Assembly (NCBI GenBank): GCA_958372035.1 | Contig: CATXML010000106.1 | Coordinates: 1-5,184 of the forward strand | DNA length: 5,184 nucleotides | DNA from: an uncultured Collinsella sp. | GTDB lineage: Bacteria > Actinomycetota > Coriobacteriia > Coriobacteriales > Coriobacteriaceae | Direction of reading: 5' to 3' | Shown here: piece after piece, positions 1 to 5,092 of the stretch | How positions within the stretch are numbered: position 1 is the first letter of the stretch | How the letters are laid out: each line of letters begins with the position of its first letter | The notes under the pieces: model-generated | The model's input: only the letters and a program-made list of their open reading frames with translations | Databases searched by the model: none | Told to the model about the DNA's origin: nothing | Made by a program: the position numbers and the translations under genes

Positions 1-2
1 GC

Positions 3-134
3 CATAAATACGAATATATGTTCGATAATAACAGCGACGTGACCATCTCAAAGCGCAGCTTTACGCAAGGATGCCGGAAAGCTGCACTGTGCGATTTCAT
101 GTCCGCACGGGCGCCTATCTTTACGGCAATGTAG
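3..134 (+). CDS. 3' fragment of a gene cut by the window edge, possibly the end of a LytTR DNA-binding domain
   Basis: An open frame enters from the left edge and stops at TAG 132-134, giving about 43 residues with no start inside the window. It reads HKYEYMFDNNSDV, then TISKRSF, then a basic, helix-like stretch. A last beta-strand with an S-K/R-(S/Y/F) signature followed by one C-terminal helix is how LytTR response-regulator DNA-binding domains commonly end, so this is my best guess for the family. The stop lies 43 bases before the exonuclease start on the same strand, so the two genes could be co-transcribed. The frame is short enough to be open by chance, and the family call rests on a weak resemblance. 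The other frame open here, starting at ATG 71, overlaps the exonuclease gene and has an arginine-rich shadow composition. Confidence 0.45.
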   Translation, partial: HKYEYMFDNNSDVTISKRSFTQGCRKAALCDFMSARAPIFTAM

Positions 135-161
135 CCGCCTATGTAGCAAGCGGCAGGCAAC

Positions 162-170
162 GGAGAAAGG
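162..170 (+). promoter_or_regulatory. Ribosome binding site fixing the GTG start of the exonuclease
   Basis: GGAGAAAGG lies 7 bases ahead of GTG 178-180. This purine-rich site supports the GTG start. The frame has no ATG before codon 58, which lies beyond the first catalytic motif. Confidence 0.6.
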
Positions 171-177
171 CCCAACC

Positions 178-999
178 GTGTCAGCTGAAAAGACGCCGTG
201 TATCTCGGCTATCGATACGACGAACTTTGCGCGCCAGATCGTGCTGGACTTTGAGTTTGCGCCGGCGCCAAAGCAGCGCCAGCGCCGTGGACTGCGTAAC
301 GAGATTATCGAGGTCGGCGCCGTCAAGCTCGATTACCACGGCAACGTTATGGGCGAGTTCTCGCAGTTTGTACAGACGGAATTTACCGAAGGCGTTGCGT
401 TCCCCGTCCGCGAGCTCACAGGGATATCGGCCGTGGGCACCGCGATGGCCGATCCGCTCTACATGATGATCAAAAGGCTCAGCGATTGGATCGGGCGCTA
501 CTCCGCCCAGGTGGTCTGTTGGAGCGGGGCGGATCGTCGACAGCTTTTGATCGAGTGCCAAGCAAAGCACATCGATCTTTCCGCATTTCCTACGGACTGG
601 GCCGACCTGCAGGCGTTTTACACCTCGATCATGGACATGAGCAGCCACGGGTGCGTCTCTTTGAGTGACGCAGCGACGTGGTTTGGCATCGAGTTCGACG
701 AGTCGACGGGTCACGCCCACAGCGCCCTAGCCGATGCGCGCGTGACCGCCAAGCTGCTCAAGCAGATGATGGACGGGGACTACCGCGTGAGCCCGCGCGC
801 CCAGGAGGTCCGTCAACGGTGGGGGATGGGCGAGCGAGCTCAGACGCGCCTTTCCAGCAAGTGCTCCGAGCTGGGCGACCTGCTGCTAAAGCTGAAGGCG
901 GAGGGGATAGGCCTTTTGAGAACGCCATTCGGTTTGGCATGGCGGGGCTGTAAGCGCGAGCCCGCCCTGCTGTTTGAATCGAAGCGTCAACCAGTATGA
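178..999 (+). CDS. DEDDh-family 3'-5' exonuclease (DnaQ-like / exonuclease RNase T and DNA polymerase III fold)
   Basis: This 273-residue protein carries the acidic and histidine residues of a metal-dependent DEDDh 3'-5' exonuclease. Motif ExoI is VLDFEF, with D24 and E26. It is followed by NEIIEVGAVKLD (41-52), the typical strand after ExoI. Motif ExoII is CWSGADRRQL, with D119. ExoIII is HSALADA, with H181 and D186 in the usual H-x4-D spacing. The catalytic core therefore spans about residues 20-198. Residues 200-273 form a basic tail (RAQEVRQRWGMGERAQTR and onward) with no domain I recognise. There is no signal peptide or membrane segment, so it should be cytoplasmic. Such single-domain exonucleases act on DNA or RNA 3' ends in proofreading, repair or RNA maturation. 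The substrate cannot be read from the sequence. Starting at GTG is supported by the ribosome site at 162-170. It is convergent with the small gene at 1078-1443. Confidence 0.9.
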   Translation: MSAEKTPCISAIDTTNFARQIVLDFEFAPAPKQRQRRGLRNEIIEVGAVKLDYHGNVMGEFSQFVQTEFTEGVAFPVRELTGISAVGTAMADPLYMMIKRLSDWIGRYSAQVVCWSGADRRQLLIECQAKHIDLSAFPTDWADLQAFYTSIMDMSSHGCVSLSDAATWFGIEFDESTGHAHSALADARVTAKLLKQMMDGDYRVSPRAQEVRQRWGMGERAQTRLSSKCSELGDLLLKLKAEGIGLLRTPFGLAWRGCKREPALLFESKRQPV

Positions 1000-1027
1000 C
1001 GAGCTGTCTGGTCTGTCTGCCTACGCC

Positions 1028-1043
1028 CCCGCAATCCCGCGGG
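1028..1043. terminator. Weak GC-rich hairpin between convergent genes
   Basis: CCCGC (1028-1032) and GCGGG (1039-1043) form a 5-bp stem with a 6-base loop in the 78-bp gap between two converging genes. It sits inside a wider 7-bp inverted repeat, GAGCTGT 1001-1007 and ACAGCTC 1053-1059. There is no T-tract on either strand, so intrinsic termination here is uncertain. Confidence 0.25.
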
Positions 1044-1077
1044 CCGCACTCAACAGCTCATACTCCCTCTGGCTCCA

Positions 1078-1443
1078 CTAGTACAGCTCGGCCGCGCGCA
1101 CGGCGTCGCGGCACAGGTTTAGGAACACCTCAGCTCCCTCGCAGAAGCACTCGCGGGCAAAGTCACCCGAGCCGTCCGCAACGCACGCGCCGTCGGCAAA
1201 CAGCTTCCAGCTGGACGGCTCGCGCGAATCGTCTCCGAGCAGCTTGATCTGCAGCACGTGCGGGTCGCCGGCGGCGCAGAGCTCTTCCTCGAGCACCTGC
1301 ACGGTAAAGCGCATCTGGTGGGAGAGACTACTCTTGACCATGGCCGAGGCGTAGCCGCTCGGCTCGTCCAGAAGATGTATTTGTTTTGGCTTGGCTGCCA
1401 GATTGTGGAAGCTGTACTCACTGCGCACGGAGAAATTGTCCAT
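1078..1443 (-). CDS. Hypothetical protein of 121 residues, unknown family
   Basis: I do not recognise this protein. It begins MDNFSVRSEYSFHNLAAKPK and ends FLNLCRDAVRAAELY. It has a mixed composition, no signal peptide or membrane segment, and four cysteines: C-A-A-G-D near the middle, then the segments GACVADG, RECFCEG and NLCRD. They do not form an obvious metal site. A middle stretch (about 42-75, RFTVQVLEEEL and LQIKLLGDD) looks like alternating beta strands, and the end looks helical, which suggests a small soluble alpha/beta protein. The start was chosen because AAAGGAG lies 5 bases ahead of this ATG. The same frame is open back to a TTG near 1593, but that extension runs through a terminator-like hairpin and lacks a ribosome site. 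It is convergent with the exonuclease, and the long leader upstream is structured. The function is unknown; the gene itself is well supported by its ribosome site and composition. Confidence 0.7.
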   Translation of the reverse strand: MDNFSVRSEYSFHNLAAKPKQIHLLDEPSGYASAMVKSSLSHQMRFTVQVLEEELCAAGDPHVLQIKLLGDDSREPSSWKLFADGACVADGSGDFARECFCEGAEVFLNLCRDAVRAAELY

Positions 1444-1448
1444 ACGGA

Positions 1449-1455
1449 CTCCTTT
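1449..1455 (-). promoter_or_regulatory. Ribosome binding site that decides the start of the 121-residue protein
   Basis: The minus strand reads AAAGGAG, 5 bases from ATG 1443-1441. It is a near-perfect anti-SD match and argues against the longer frame opening near 1593. Confidence 0.75.
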
Positions 1456-1497
1456 CATCGATGTTGGCAGGGCCACCGTGCCTCTTGGCCGGTTGGC

Positions 1498-1530
1498 GTC
1501 GGGATCGTGGAGCCAACTCTCTACCCCGAC
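1498..1530 (-). other. Inverted repeat in the leader of the 121-residue protein gene
   Basis: On the minus strand, GTCGGGGT (1530-1523) can pair with ATCCCGAC (1505-1498) through 8 positions, one of them G-T, around a 17-base loop. It lies between the terminator-like hairpin (1538-1561) and the ribosome site (1449-1455), so the leader would hold at least two consecutive hairpins. No known riboswitch class is recognised: there is no T-box consensus or other familiar core. Confidence 0.35.
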
Positions 1531-1537
1531 TCTGGAT

Positions 1538-1561
1538 AAAACGCGCCCGCTCTTTGCGGGC
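1538..1561 (-). terminator. Rho-independent terminator or attenuator, minus strand
   Basis: The minus strand reads GCCCGC, loop AAAGA, GCGGGC, then GCG and TTTT. This is a perfect 6-bp GC stem followed by a short U-run. It points at the 121-residue protein gene, whose ATG lies about 95 bases further on. No gene ends immediately ahead of it: the nearest minus-strand stop is at 1840, and that gene has its own candidate terminator at 1782-1807. It could be a second terminator for that gene, the end of an unannotated small transcript, or an attenuator in the leader of the small gene. Confidence 0.6.
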
Positions 1562-1595
1562 ACGATGGAGTCTATCAGCGAGTGCGGACACAAAT

Positions 1596-1607
1596 CAAGC
1601 GCGCTTG
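1596..1607. promoter_or_regulatory. Perfect 12-bp palindrome, possible operator
   Basis: CAAGCGCGCTTG is an exact palindrome in intergenic DNA, upstream of the minus-strand hairpin at 1538-1561. A perfect 12-bp palindrome may be a dimer binding site. It is GC-rich in a GC-rich genome, so chance is possible. Confidence 0.25.
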
Positions 1608-1660
1608 CGAAATGACGCGCGGATGGCGTTGGTTTCCCAAGTGATTATTCGGCTTTCATC

Positions 1661-1770
1661 CGAAAAAGTGTCGAAATCAGTCGTGTAAAAGTACGGAAAA
1701 GTGTCGAAATCGGCACCTCAAGATTACGGAAAAGTGTCAAATTCGATAGGCAAATTATCCGGAAAAGTGT
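1661..1770. repeat. Four direct repeats with an exact 33-bp period
   Basis: The core CGGAAAAGTGT starts at 1661 (as CGAAAAAGTGT), 1694, 1727 and 1760. The spacing is exactly 33 bp each time. In copies 1 and 2 the match extends through CGAAAT to 17 bases. Copy 3 continues CAAAT, and copy 4 diverges after GTGT. The roughly 16-base intervals differ from one another. Three helical turns put every copy on about the same face of the DNA, as in a protein-binding array. On the minus strand the core reads ACACTTTTCCG, and copy 3 there contains a perfect TTGACA. The period is also 11 codons: the plus strand reads a recurring R-K-S-V in frame up to TGA 1778-1780, but that frame has no start codon after TGA 1613-1615. 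It is AT-richer than its surroundings. The role is unknown. Confidence 0.75.
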
Positions 1771-1781
1771 AGCTGGATGAC

Positions 1782-1807
1782 AAAACAGCACTTAGAAGCC
1801 GGTGCTG
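1782..1807 (-). terminator. Probable terminator of the membrane protein gene
   Basis: The minus strand reads CAGCAC, a 10-base loop, GTGCTG, then TTTTG. The stem of 6 bp with a U4 run lies 32 bases past the stop codon at 1840. Stem and U-run are modest, so termination may be incomplete. Confidence 0.45.
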
Positions 1808-1839
1808 GATGCGGAATCCTGTGGCCGCCTTAACCCCCG

Positions 1840-2823
1840 CTACTCGTCCCCGTCGTTGGGGTCGCCCTTGAGGGTGTTGATGTCCAGGTGCTGATTGTCG
1901 TTCTCTTTTTGCTGCGTTGCCGATTCGGACGCGGTGGGGCCGCGGAACAGCTGGAATCCCTCAAACGCAATGACGCCGAGCAGGGCAATGACAATGGCGA
2001 TAAAGGCAACCTTGACTGCCTGCGGAAATTCCGAGAAACGCAGCGCCTTTTCCTCGGCGTAATAATCGGCGAAGCGCTCTTCGCCCGTGCTTTTGGTATA
2101 CGCCGGTGCGGACGCGGCCTCCGGGTCATATTCCGGTGCAGGCGTGGCGGCGTACGGATCGTTGAGATAATCGCTCGATGTGGTGCCATAATCCTCGGTC
2201 TCGATGCGACCGGCGTCAGCATAGCCATCGGAATAATCGGAATATGCCGCACCGCCCTCATAGCCCGCGGCGCTCGTGTTGGCGGCAAAAAGCGGGTTAA
2301 CTGGAACGTCGAGCGCCGGCATGCCGGTAGAGGTCTCATCCAGATCGGCTGCAGCCCAGGAATCGTAGGCAACCTGATGGGCAACGGGCTCATCGAGCCT
2401 TGTGACCGGAGGCTTGCGTGCCGCAGGAACAGGCAACTGCTGGGCGCTGTACATAACGGTGCTGTCGGCCGATTTGCTCTGCGTCGCTGCAGCGAGAAAC
2501 GCCGCCGTCTCGGACGGGTCGCTTGCGGGGCGGGGAGTGGGCGTGGGCGCCGAAGTGGGTGTGGGCGCAGACGCGGGCGTCGAAACAGGCGACTGCGCAG
2601 GAACCGGCGCAGATGCGGGCTTAGGCGCAAGTGCGGGATTGGGGCTTGACGGGCGAGCCCCGCCGCCCATGAGTTCGTCGGCGGTCCACGGGCGATCATC
2701 CATCACGTCGTCAAGGCTCAGCGAAAACAGGTCGTCTTCACCCTCATCGAACATGCGGTGCACATGTCCACCAATTGCCGGAATCAATCCGCGACCGGTG
2801 CATGATGCCTTGCTCAACGCCAT
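1840..2823 (-). CDS. Single-pass membrane protein with proline-rich, low-complexity cytoplasmic region, unknown function
   Basis: This is a 327-residue protein with no enzymatic domain I can recognise. An acidic segment (about 25-50, FDEGEDDLFSLSLDDVMDD) is followed by a Pro/Ala/Ser/Thr-rich stretch (57-103, with repeats of the SAPTPTP type). Next is a tyrosine- and acid-rich region (187-234, such as YSDYSDGYADAG). Both look intrinsically disordered. One hydrophobic helix lies at about 272-289 (VAFIAIVIALLGVIAF), followed by a 33-residue polar tail. Basic residues just ahead of the helix and the lack of an N-terminal signal suggest that the long N-terminal part is cytoplasmic and the tail is outside. 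The start at ATG 2823 was chosen because GGGTGG lies about 6 bases upstream and a TATAAT box lies at 2863-2858. A second ATG at codon 24 (MFDEGEDD) has no clear ribosome site. It follows the regulator gene by 123 bp on the same strand. A role as an envelope or division-associated scaffold would be only a guess. Confidence 0.8.
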   Translation of the reverse strand: MALSKASCTGRGLIPAIGGHVHRMFDEGEDDLFSLSLDDVMDDRPWTADELMGGGARPSSPNPALAPKPASAPVPAQSPVSTPASAPTPTSAPTPTPRPASDPSETAAFLAAATQSKSADSTVMYSAQQLPVPAARKPPVTRLDEPVAHQVAYDSWAAADLDETSTGMPALDVPVNPLFAANTSAAGYEGGAAYSDYSDGYADAGRIETEDYGTTSSDYLNDPYAATPAPEYDPEAASAPAYTKSTGEERFADYYAEEKALRFSEFPQAVKVAFIAIVIALLGVIAFEGFQLFRGPTASESATQQKENDNQHLDINTLKGDPNDGDE

Positions 2824-2857
2824 TCTGTTCCACCCTTTCGAAATACTAATGACATCG

Positions 2858-2863
2858 ATTATA
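2858..2863 (-). promoter_or_regulatory. Candidate -10 box of the membrane protein gene
   Basis: The minus strand reads TATAAT, a perfect -10 hexamer, 34 bases ahead of the ATG at 2823. The sequence about 17 bases further upstream (ACCGAG) is a poor -35 match. It would give a short leader of roughly 28 bases and its own promoter separate from the regulator gene. Confidence 0.45.
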
Positions 2864-2946
2864 TGGAACTTCCCAAGTGGCTCGGTCTTGGATTCGTGCT
2901 TTCCAGAACTCGCGCCCAAAAGGGGAGGGGCAATCCAGGCGAGTGC

Positions 2947-3600
2947 CTACTTGTCGCCGGCCGCCGCCTTGGCCTCATTGAGGTAGCTATAGAAGCTGTA
3001 CTTAGAGATGCCAAAGAACTCGCAGGCGCGCTCGCTCGACTTGGAAATGAGGAAGGCGCCGCGACGGTCGAGGTAGCCGATGGCGCGAATGCGCTCATCT
3101 TTGGTCATAAGTGCCGCGGGCTTGCCCACAAACTGCTCGCACTCGTGCAGCAGGTCCTCGAGCAGGTCGCCGATGTTCTTGGTAATGGGCTCGGGCTCGG
3201 TGTAGCCCGTGCCGCCGGTGCCGGTAAAGGCGTCGAGCGAACGCTCAAAAGCCTTCATAAGCGTAATGTCAAAGTTGATGCCCAAAATGCCGACGGGCTT
3301 GCCCTCATCGTTGCGGATAAAGATGGTCGAGGACTTGAGCAGCTTGCCATCGGCGGTTTTGGTGAGGTACGGCTCGCGGTCGTGCACGTCGGCGGTGCCC
3401 TCGTGCATGGATTCAAGCACAATATGGCTGGGGCCGTCACCCAGTTTGCGCCCGCTGACGTGGCCGTTTTCGATCACTACGATGGAGCGGTCCACGTCCT
3501 CGGTCTCCAGGTCGTGGACGACGACTTCGCAGTTGGGGCCAAATTGGAGCGCCAGGCCGTGTGCAAGGCGCTTGTAGAACTCAATCTGTGCGGGGGTCAT
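2947..3600 (-). CDS. YheO/DauR-like transcriptional regulator (PAS-like YheO domain plus C-terminal HTH)
   Basis: This 217-residue protein has the two-part layout of the YheO family. The N-terminal PAS-like domain covers about residues 4-120. It includes a GPNCEVVVHDLE segment (21-32) and the family's conserved SSTIFIRND (90-98) and GILGINFDIT (104-113). A linker rich in Gly, Thr and Pro (125-140) is followed by a helical C-terminal domain (about 143-213). That domain contains TKDERIRAIGYLDRRGAF and a helix-turn-helix like ERACEFFGISKYSFYSYLNE, typical of the HTH_22 type. Members such as E. coli DauR are cytoplasmic regulators responding to amino-acid-related ligands; DauR controls D-arginine catabolism. 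AGGAAGG 5 bases ahead of the ATG supports the start. The gene is divergent from dpaL across 277 bp, so regulation of dpaL and itself is a sound inference. The ligand is unknown; diaminopropionate or a related amino acid is the natural candidate. Confidence 0.9.
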   Translation of the reverse strand: MTPAQIEFYKRLAHGLALQFGPNCEVVVHDLETEDVDRSIVVIENGHVSGRKLGDGPSHIVLESMHEGTADVHDREPYLTKTADGKLLKSSTIFIRNDEGKPVGILGINFDITLMKAFERSLDAFTGTGGTGYTEPEPITKNIGDLLEDLLHECEQFVGKPAALMTKDERIRAIGYLDRRGAFLISKSSERACEFFGISKYSFYSYLNEAKAAAGDK

Positions 3601-3670
3601 GGGTGCCTTCCTAAAAATTAGTTTGGGCTCACTGTGCCATAAACCCCACTTGTTCGCAAATAACGAAAGC

Positions 3671-3699
3671 GTCGCCGTGTTATGTGACCGTTCGGCGGC
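3671..3699. other. Weak inverted repeat between the divergent genes
   Basis: GTCGCCG (3671-3677) and CGGCGGC (3693-3699) pair over 7 positions with one G-T, around a 15-base loop. It lies on the regulator side of the intergenic region. It may be an element of the regulator's leader or promoter, or chance in GC-rich DNA. Confidence 0.2.
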
Positions 3700-3721
3700 G
3701 AAAAGGTGCCGATTACGGCAA

Positions 3722-3736
3722 CAAACAATTTGTTAG
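3722..3736. promoter_or_regulatory. Candidate operator 1 between the regulator and dpaL
   Basis: CAAACAATTTGTTAG is an imperfect palindrome (AACAA, central T, TTGTT, plus an outer C-G pair). Read on the minus strand it is CTAACAAATTGTTTG, whose two halves reappear in the second site at 3769-3787. It sits in an AT-rich patch between divergent genes, as expected for an operator of the YheO-like regulator. Confidence 0.45.
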
Positions 3737-3759
3737 GTTTTCCAATCAAAAAGTGTGAT
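3730..3759 (+). promoter_or_regulatory. Weak candidate promoter of dpaL
   Basis: TTGTTA (3730-3735) and TGTGAT (3754-3759), 18 bases apart, each match the sigma-70 hexamers at 4 of 6 positions. If real, the -35 box lies inside candidate operator 1 and the start site lies just ahead of operator 2. Other AT-rich placements in this region are possible. Confidence 0.25.
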
Positions 3760-3768
3760 AGAACAGTG

Positions 3769-3787
3769 CTAACAAACTTTTTGTTTG
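3769..3787. promoter_or_regulatory. Candidate operator 2 between the regulator and dpaL
   Basis: CTAACAAACTTTTTGTTTG contains the inverted pair CAAAC / GTTTG around TTTTT. It shares both end blocks (CTAACAAA and TTGTTTG) with the minus-strand reading of operator 1, with 4 extra bases between the blocks. The centres of the two sites are 49 bp apart, which would allow cooperative binding or a loop. Confidence 0.45.
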
Positions 3788-3802
3788 GCATCCACATAAA
3801 AG

Positions 3803-3831
3803 TTCAGCCGTGTGAATGGGATCGGGCTGAA
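3803..3831 (+). other. Hairpin in the dpaL leader
   Basis: TTCAGCC (3803-3809) and GGCTGAA (3825-3831) form a perfect 7-bp stem around a 15-base loop, ending 32 bases before the dpaL ribosome site. No T-run follows, so it is not a terminator. It may stabilise the leader or be a regulatory structure. Confidence 0.35.
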
Positions 3832-3863
3832 ACGCGTATGCGGGGGCCGGCAAGAGAGGACTT

Positions 3864-3869
3864 AAGGAG
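3864..3869 (+). promoter_or_regulatory. Ribosome binding site of dpaL
   Basis: AAGGAG lies 8 bases ahead of ATG 3878. It fixes the start and rules out the second in-frame ATG at codon 12. Confidence 0.75.
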
Positions 3870-3877
3870 TTCACCGT

Positions 3878-5092
3878 ATGGCCGATAAGATCCAGTGGGC
3901 GGGCAACACGATGCCCAAGAGCGATGACAAGCACTTGGGAATCATGAGCCTCGACCACGTGAAGAAGGCCCGCGCCTTCCACCAGTCGTTCCCCCAGTAC
4001 ACCGTCACTCCGCTTGCCCGCCTGGATGGTCAGGCTGCGCGCCTGGGCCTTTCCAACCTGTGCGTTAAGGACGAGAGCTATCGCTTTGGCCTCAACGCCT
4101 TTAAGGTCCTGGGCGGTTCGTTTGCCATGGCCAACTACATTGCCGACGAGACCGGCAAGGACGTTGCCGAGTGCACCTTCGATTACCTGACCTCCGATCA
4201 GCTTGCCAAGGACTTTGGCCAGGCCACCTTCTTTACTGCCACCGACGGCAACCATGGCCGCGGCGTGGCATGGGCTGCCAACAAGCTGGGCCAGAAGGCC
4301 GTCGTGCACATGCCCAAGGGTTCCACCAAGCCCCGCTTTGATAACATCGCCGCCGAGGGCGCCACGGTGACCATCGAAGAGGTCAACTACGACGAGTGCG
4401 TGCGCATGGCCGCCGCCGAGGCCGACGCCTGCGAGCGCGGCGTCATCGTTCAGGATACCGCCTGGGAGGGCTACGAGAAGATCCCGTCCTGGATCATGGA
4501 GGGCTACGGCACCATGGCTTCCGAGGCTGCCGAGCAGCTGCGCGAGATGGCCATCAACCGCCCGACGCACGTCTTTGTCCAGGCTGGCGTGGGCTCGCTC
4601 GCCGGCGCCGTGGTGGGCTACTTCACCAACCTGTATCCCGATAACCCGCCCACCTTCGTCGTGGTCGAGTGCGCGCCTGCCGCCTGCCTGTACAAGGGCG
4701 CTGCCGCCGGCGACGGCGACCCGCGCATCGTGGACGGCGACATGCCCTCCATCATGGCCGGCCTGTGCTGTGGCGAGCCCAACATTCTGGGCTGGGATAT
4801 CCTGCGCAACCACACCACCGCCTTCGTGTCCTGCCCCGACTGGGTCACCGCTCGCGGCATGCGCACTCTGGGCGCTCCCGAGAAGGGCGACCCGCGCGTC
4901 ATCTCTGGCGAGTCCGGCGCTGTGACCACCGGTCTGGTCGAGACTCTCATGCTCGATCCCGAGTACGCCGAGCTCAAGGAGCTCATCGGCCTGGACAAGA
5001 CGAGCTCCGTGCTCTGCTTCTCCACCGAGGGCGACACCGATCCGGATCAGTACCGTCGCATCGTCTGGGAGGGCGAGTACCCGACTTGCTAG
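3878..5092 (+). CDS. dpaL: 2,3-diaminopropionate ammonia-lyase (PLP-dependent, EC 4.3.1.15)
   Basis: This 404-residue enzyme of the fold-type II PLP family converts 2,3-diaminopropionate to pyruvate and two ammonia in the cytoplasm. It closely matches E. coli YgeX/DpaL (about 398 residues) as I remember that sequence. The PLP lysine is K76 in RFGLNAFKVLGG, equivalent to E. coli K77. ATDGNHGRGVAWAA (121-134) and VQDTAWEGY (191-199) hold D123 and D193, matching the two aspartates (D120, D189) known in the E. coli enzyme as proton acceptors for the D- and L-substrates. The glycine loop that grips the PLP phosphate is AGVGSLAG (236-243). ISGESGAV (342-349) and STEGDTDPDQYRRIVWEG (382-399) are further family blocks. 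All expected catalytic residues are present and the length is full. The start follows a good ribosome site. It is divergent from a YheO-like regulator, its likely controller. Threonine dehydratase and other relatives are less likely, given the full set of DpaL blocks. Confidence 0.96.
   Translation: MADKIQWAGNTMPKSDDKHLGIMSLDHVKKARAFHQSFPQYTVTPLARLDGQAARLGLSNLCVKDESYRFGLNAFKVLGGSFAMANYIADETGKDVAECTFDYLTSDQLAKDFGQATFFTATDGNHGRGVAWAANKLGQKAVVHMPKGSTKPRFDNIAAEGATVTIEEVNYDECVRMAAAEADACERGVIVQDTAWEGYEKIPSWIMEGYGTMASEAAEQLREMAINRPTHVFVQAGVGSLAGAVVGYFTNLYPDNPPTFVVVECAPAACLYKGAAAGDGDPRIVDGDMPSIMAGLCCGEPNILGWDILRNHTTAFVSCPDWVTARGMRTLGAPEKGDPRVISGESGAVTTGLVETLMLDPEYAELKELIGLDKTSSVLCFSTEGDTDPDQYRRIVWEGEYPTC

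Noticed and set aside
71..466. Plus-strand open frame overlapping the exonuclease start
   Set aside because: It is arginine- and serine-rich, lacks a ribosome site and overlaps the DEDDh gene in another frame.
1444..1593. N-terminal extension of the 121-residue protein to a TTG near 1593
   Set aside because: It has no ribosome site and would run through the hairpin at 1538-1561. AAAGGAG directly precedes the ATG at 1443.
1661..1770. CRISPR array
   Set aside because: The conserved core is only 11-17 bases with about 16-base intervals, too short for CRISPR repeats and spacers, and no cas genes are present.
1616..1780. Plus-strand reading frame with recurring R-K-S-V across the 33-bp repeats
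   Set aside because: It has no ATG, GTG or TTG after the in-frame TGA at 1613-1615 and no ribosome site. The minus strand is also open there (recurring T-L-F-R), so the frame follows from a period divisible by three. A decayed gene end remains possible.
1444..1839. tRNA or known riboswitch in the gene-poor stretch
   Set aside because: No T-arm sequence or cloverleaf was found on either strand, and no T-box or other familiar riboswitch core was recognised.
1888..2649. Plus-strand open frame opposite the membrane protein (253 codons)
   Set aside because: It is an Arg/Gly/Cys-rich shadow. The minus frame has a ribosome site, a coherent membrane helix and a normal start.
2863..3621. Plus-strand open frame opposite the regulator (252 codons)
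   Set aside because: The minus strand encodes a recognisable YheO/HTH protein. The plus frame is Ala/Gly/Leu/Val-rich with no domain.
3747..3756. CAAAAAGTGT in the dpaL promoter region resembling the 33-bp repeat core
   Set aside because: It is a single short AT-rich match without the flanking bases or periodic copies, so it is probably chance.
3746..4813. Long minus-strand open frame opposite dpaL (355 codons)
   Set aside because: It is a shadow of dpaL: low-complexity Gly/Ala/Val/His composition and no family features, while the plus strand carries complete enzyme motifs.
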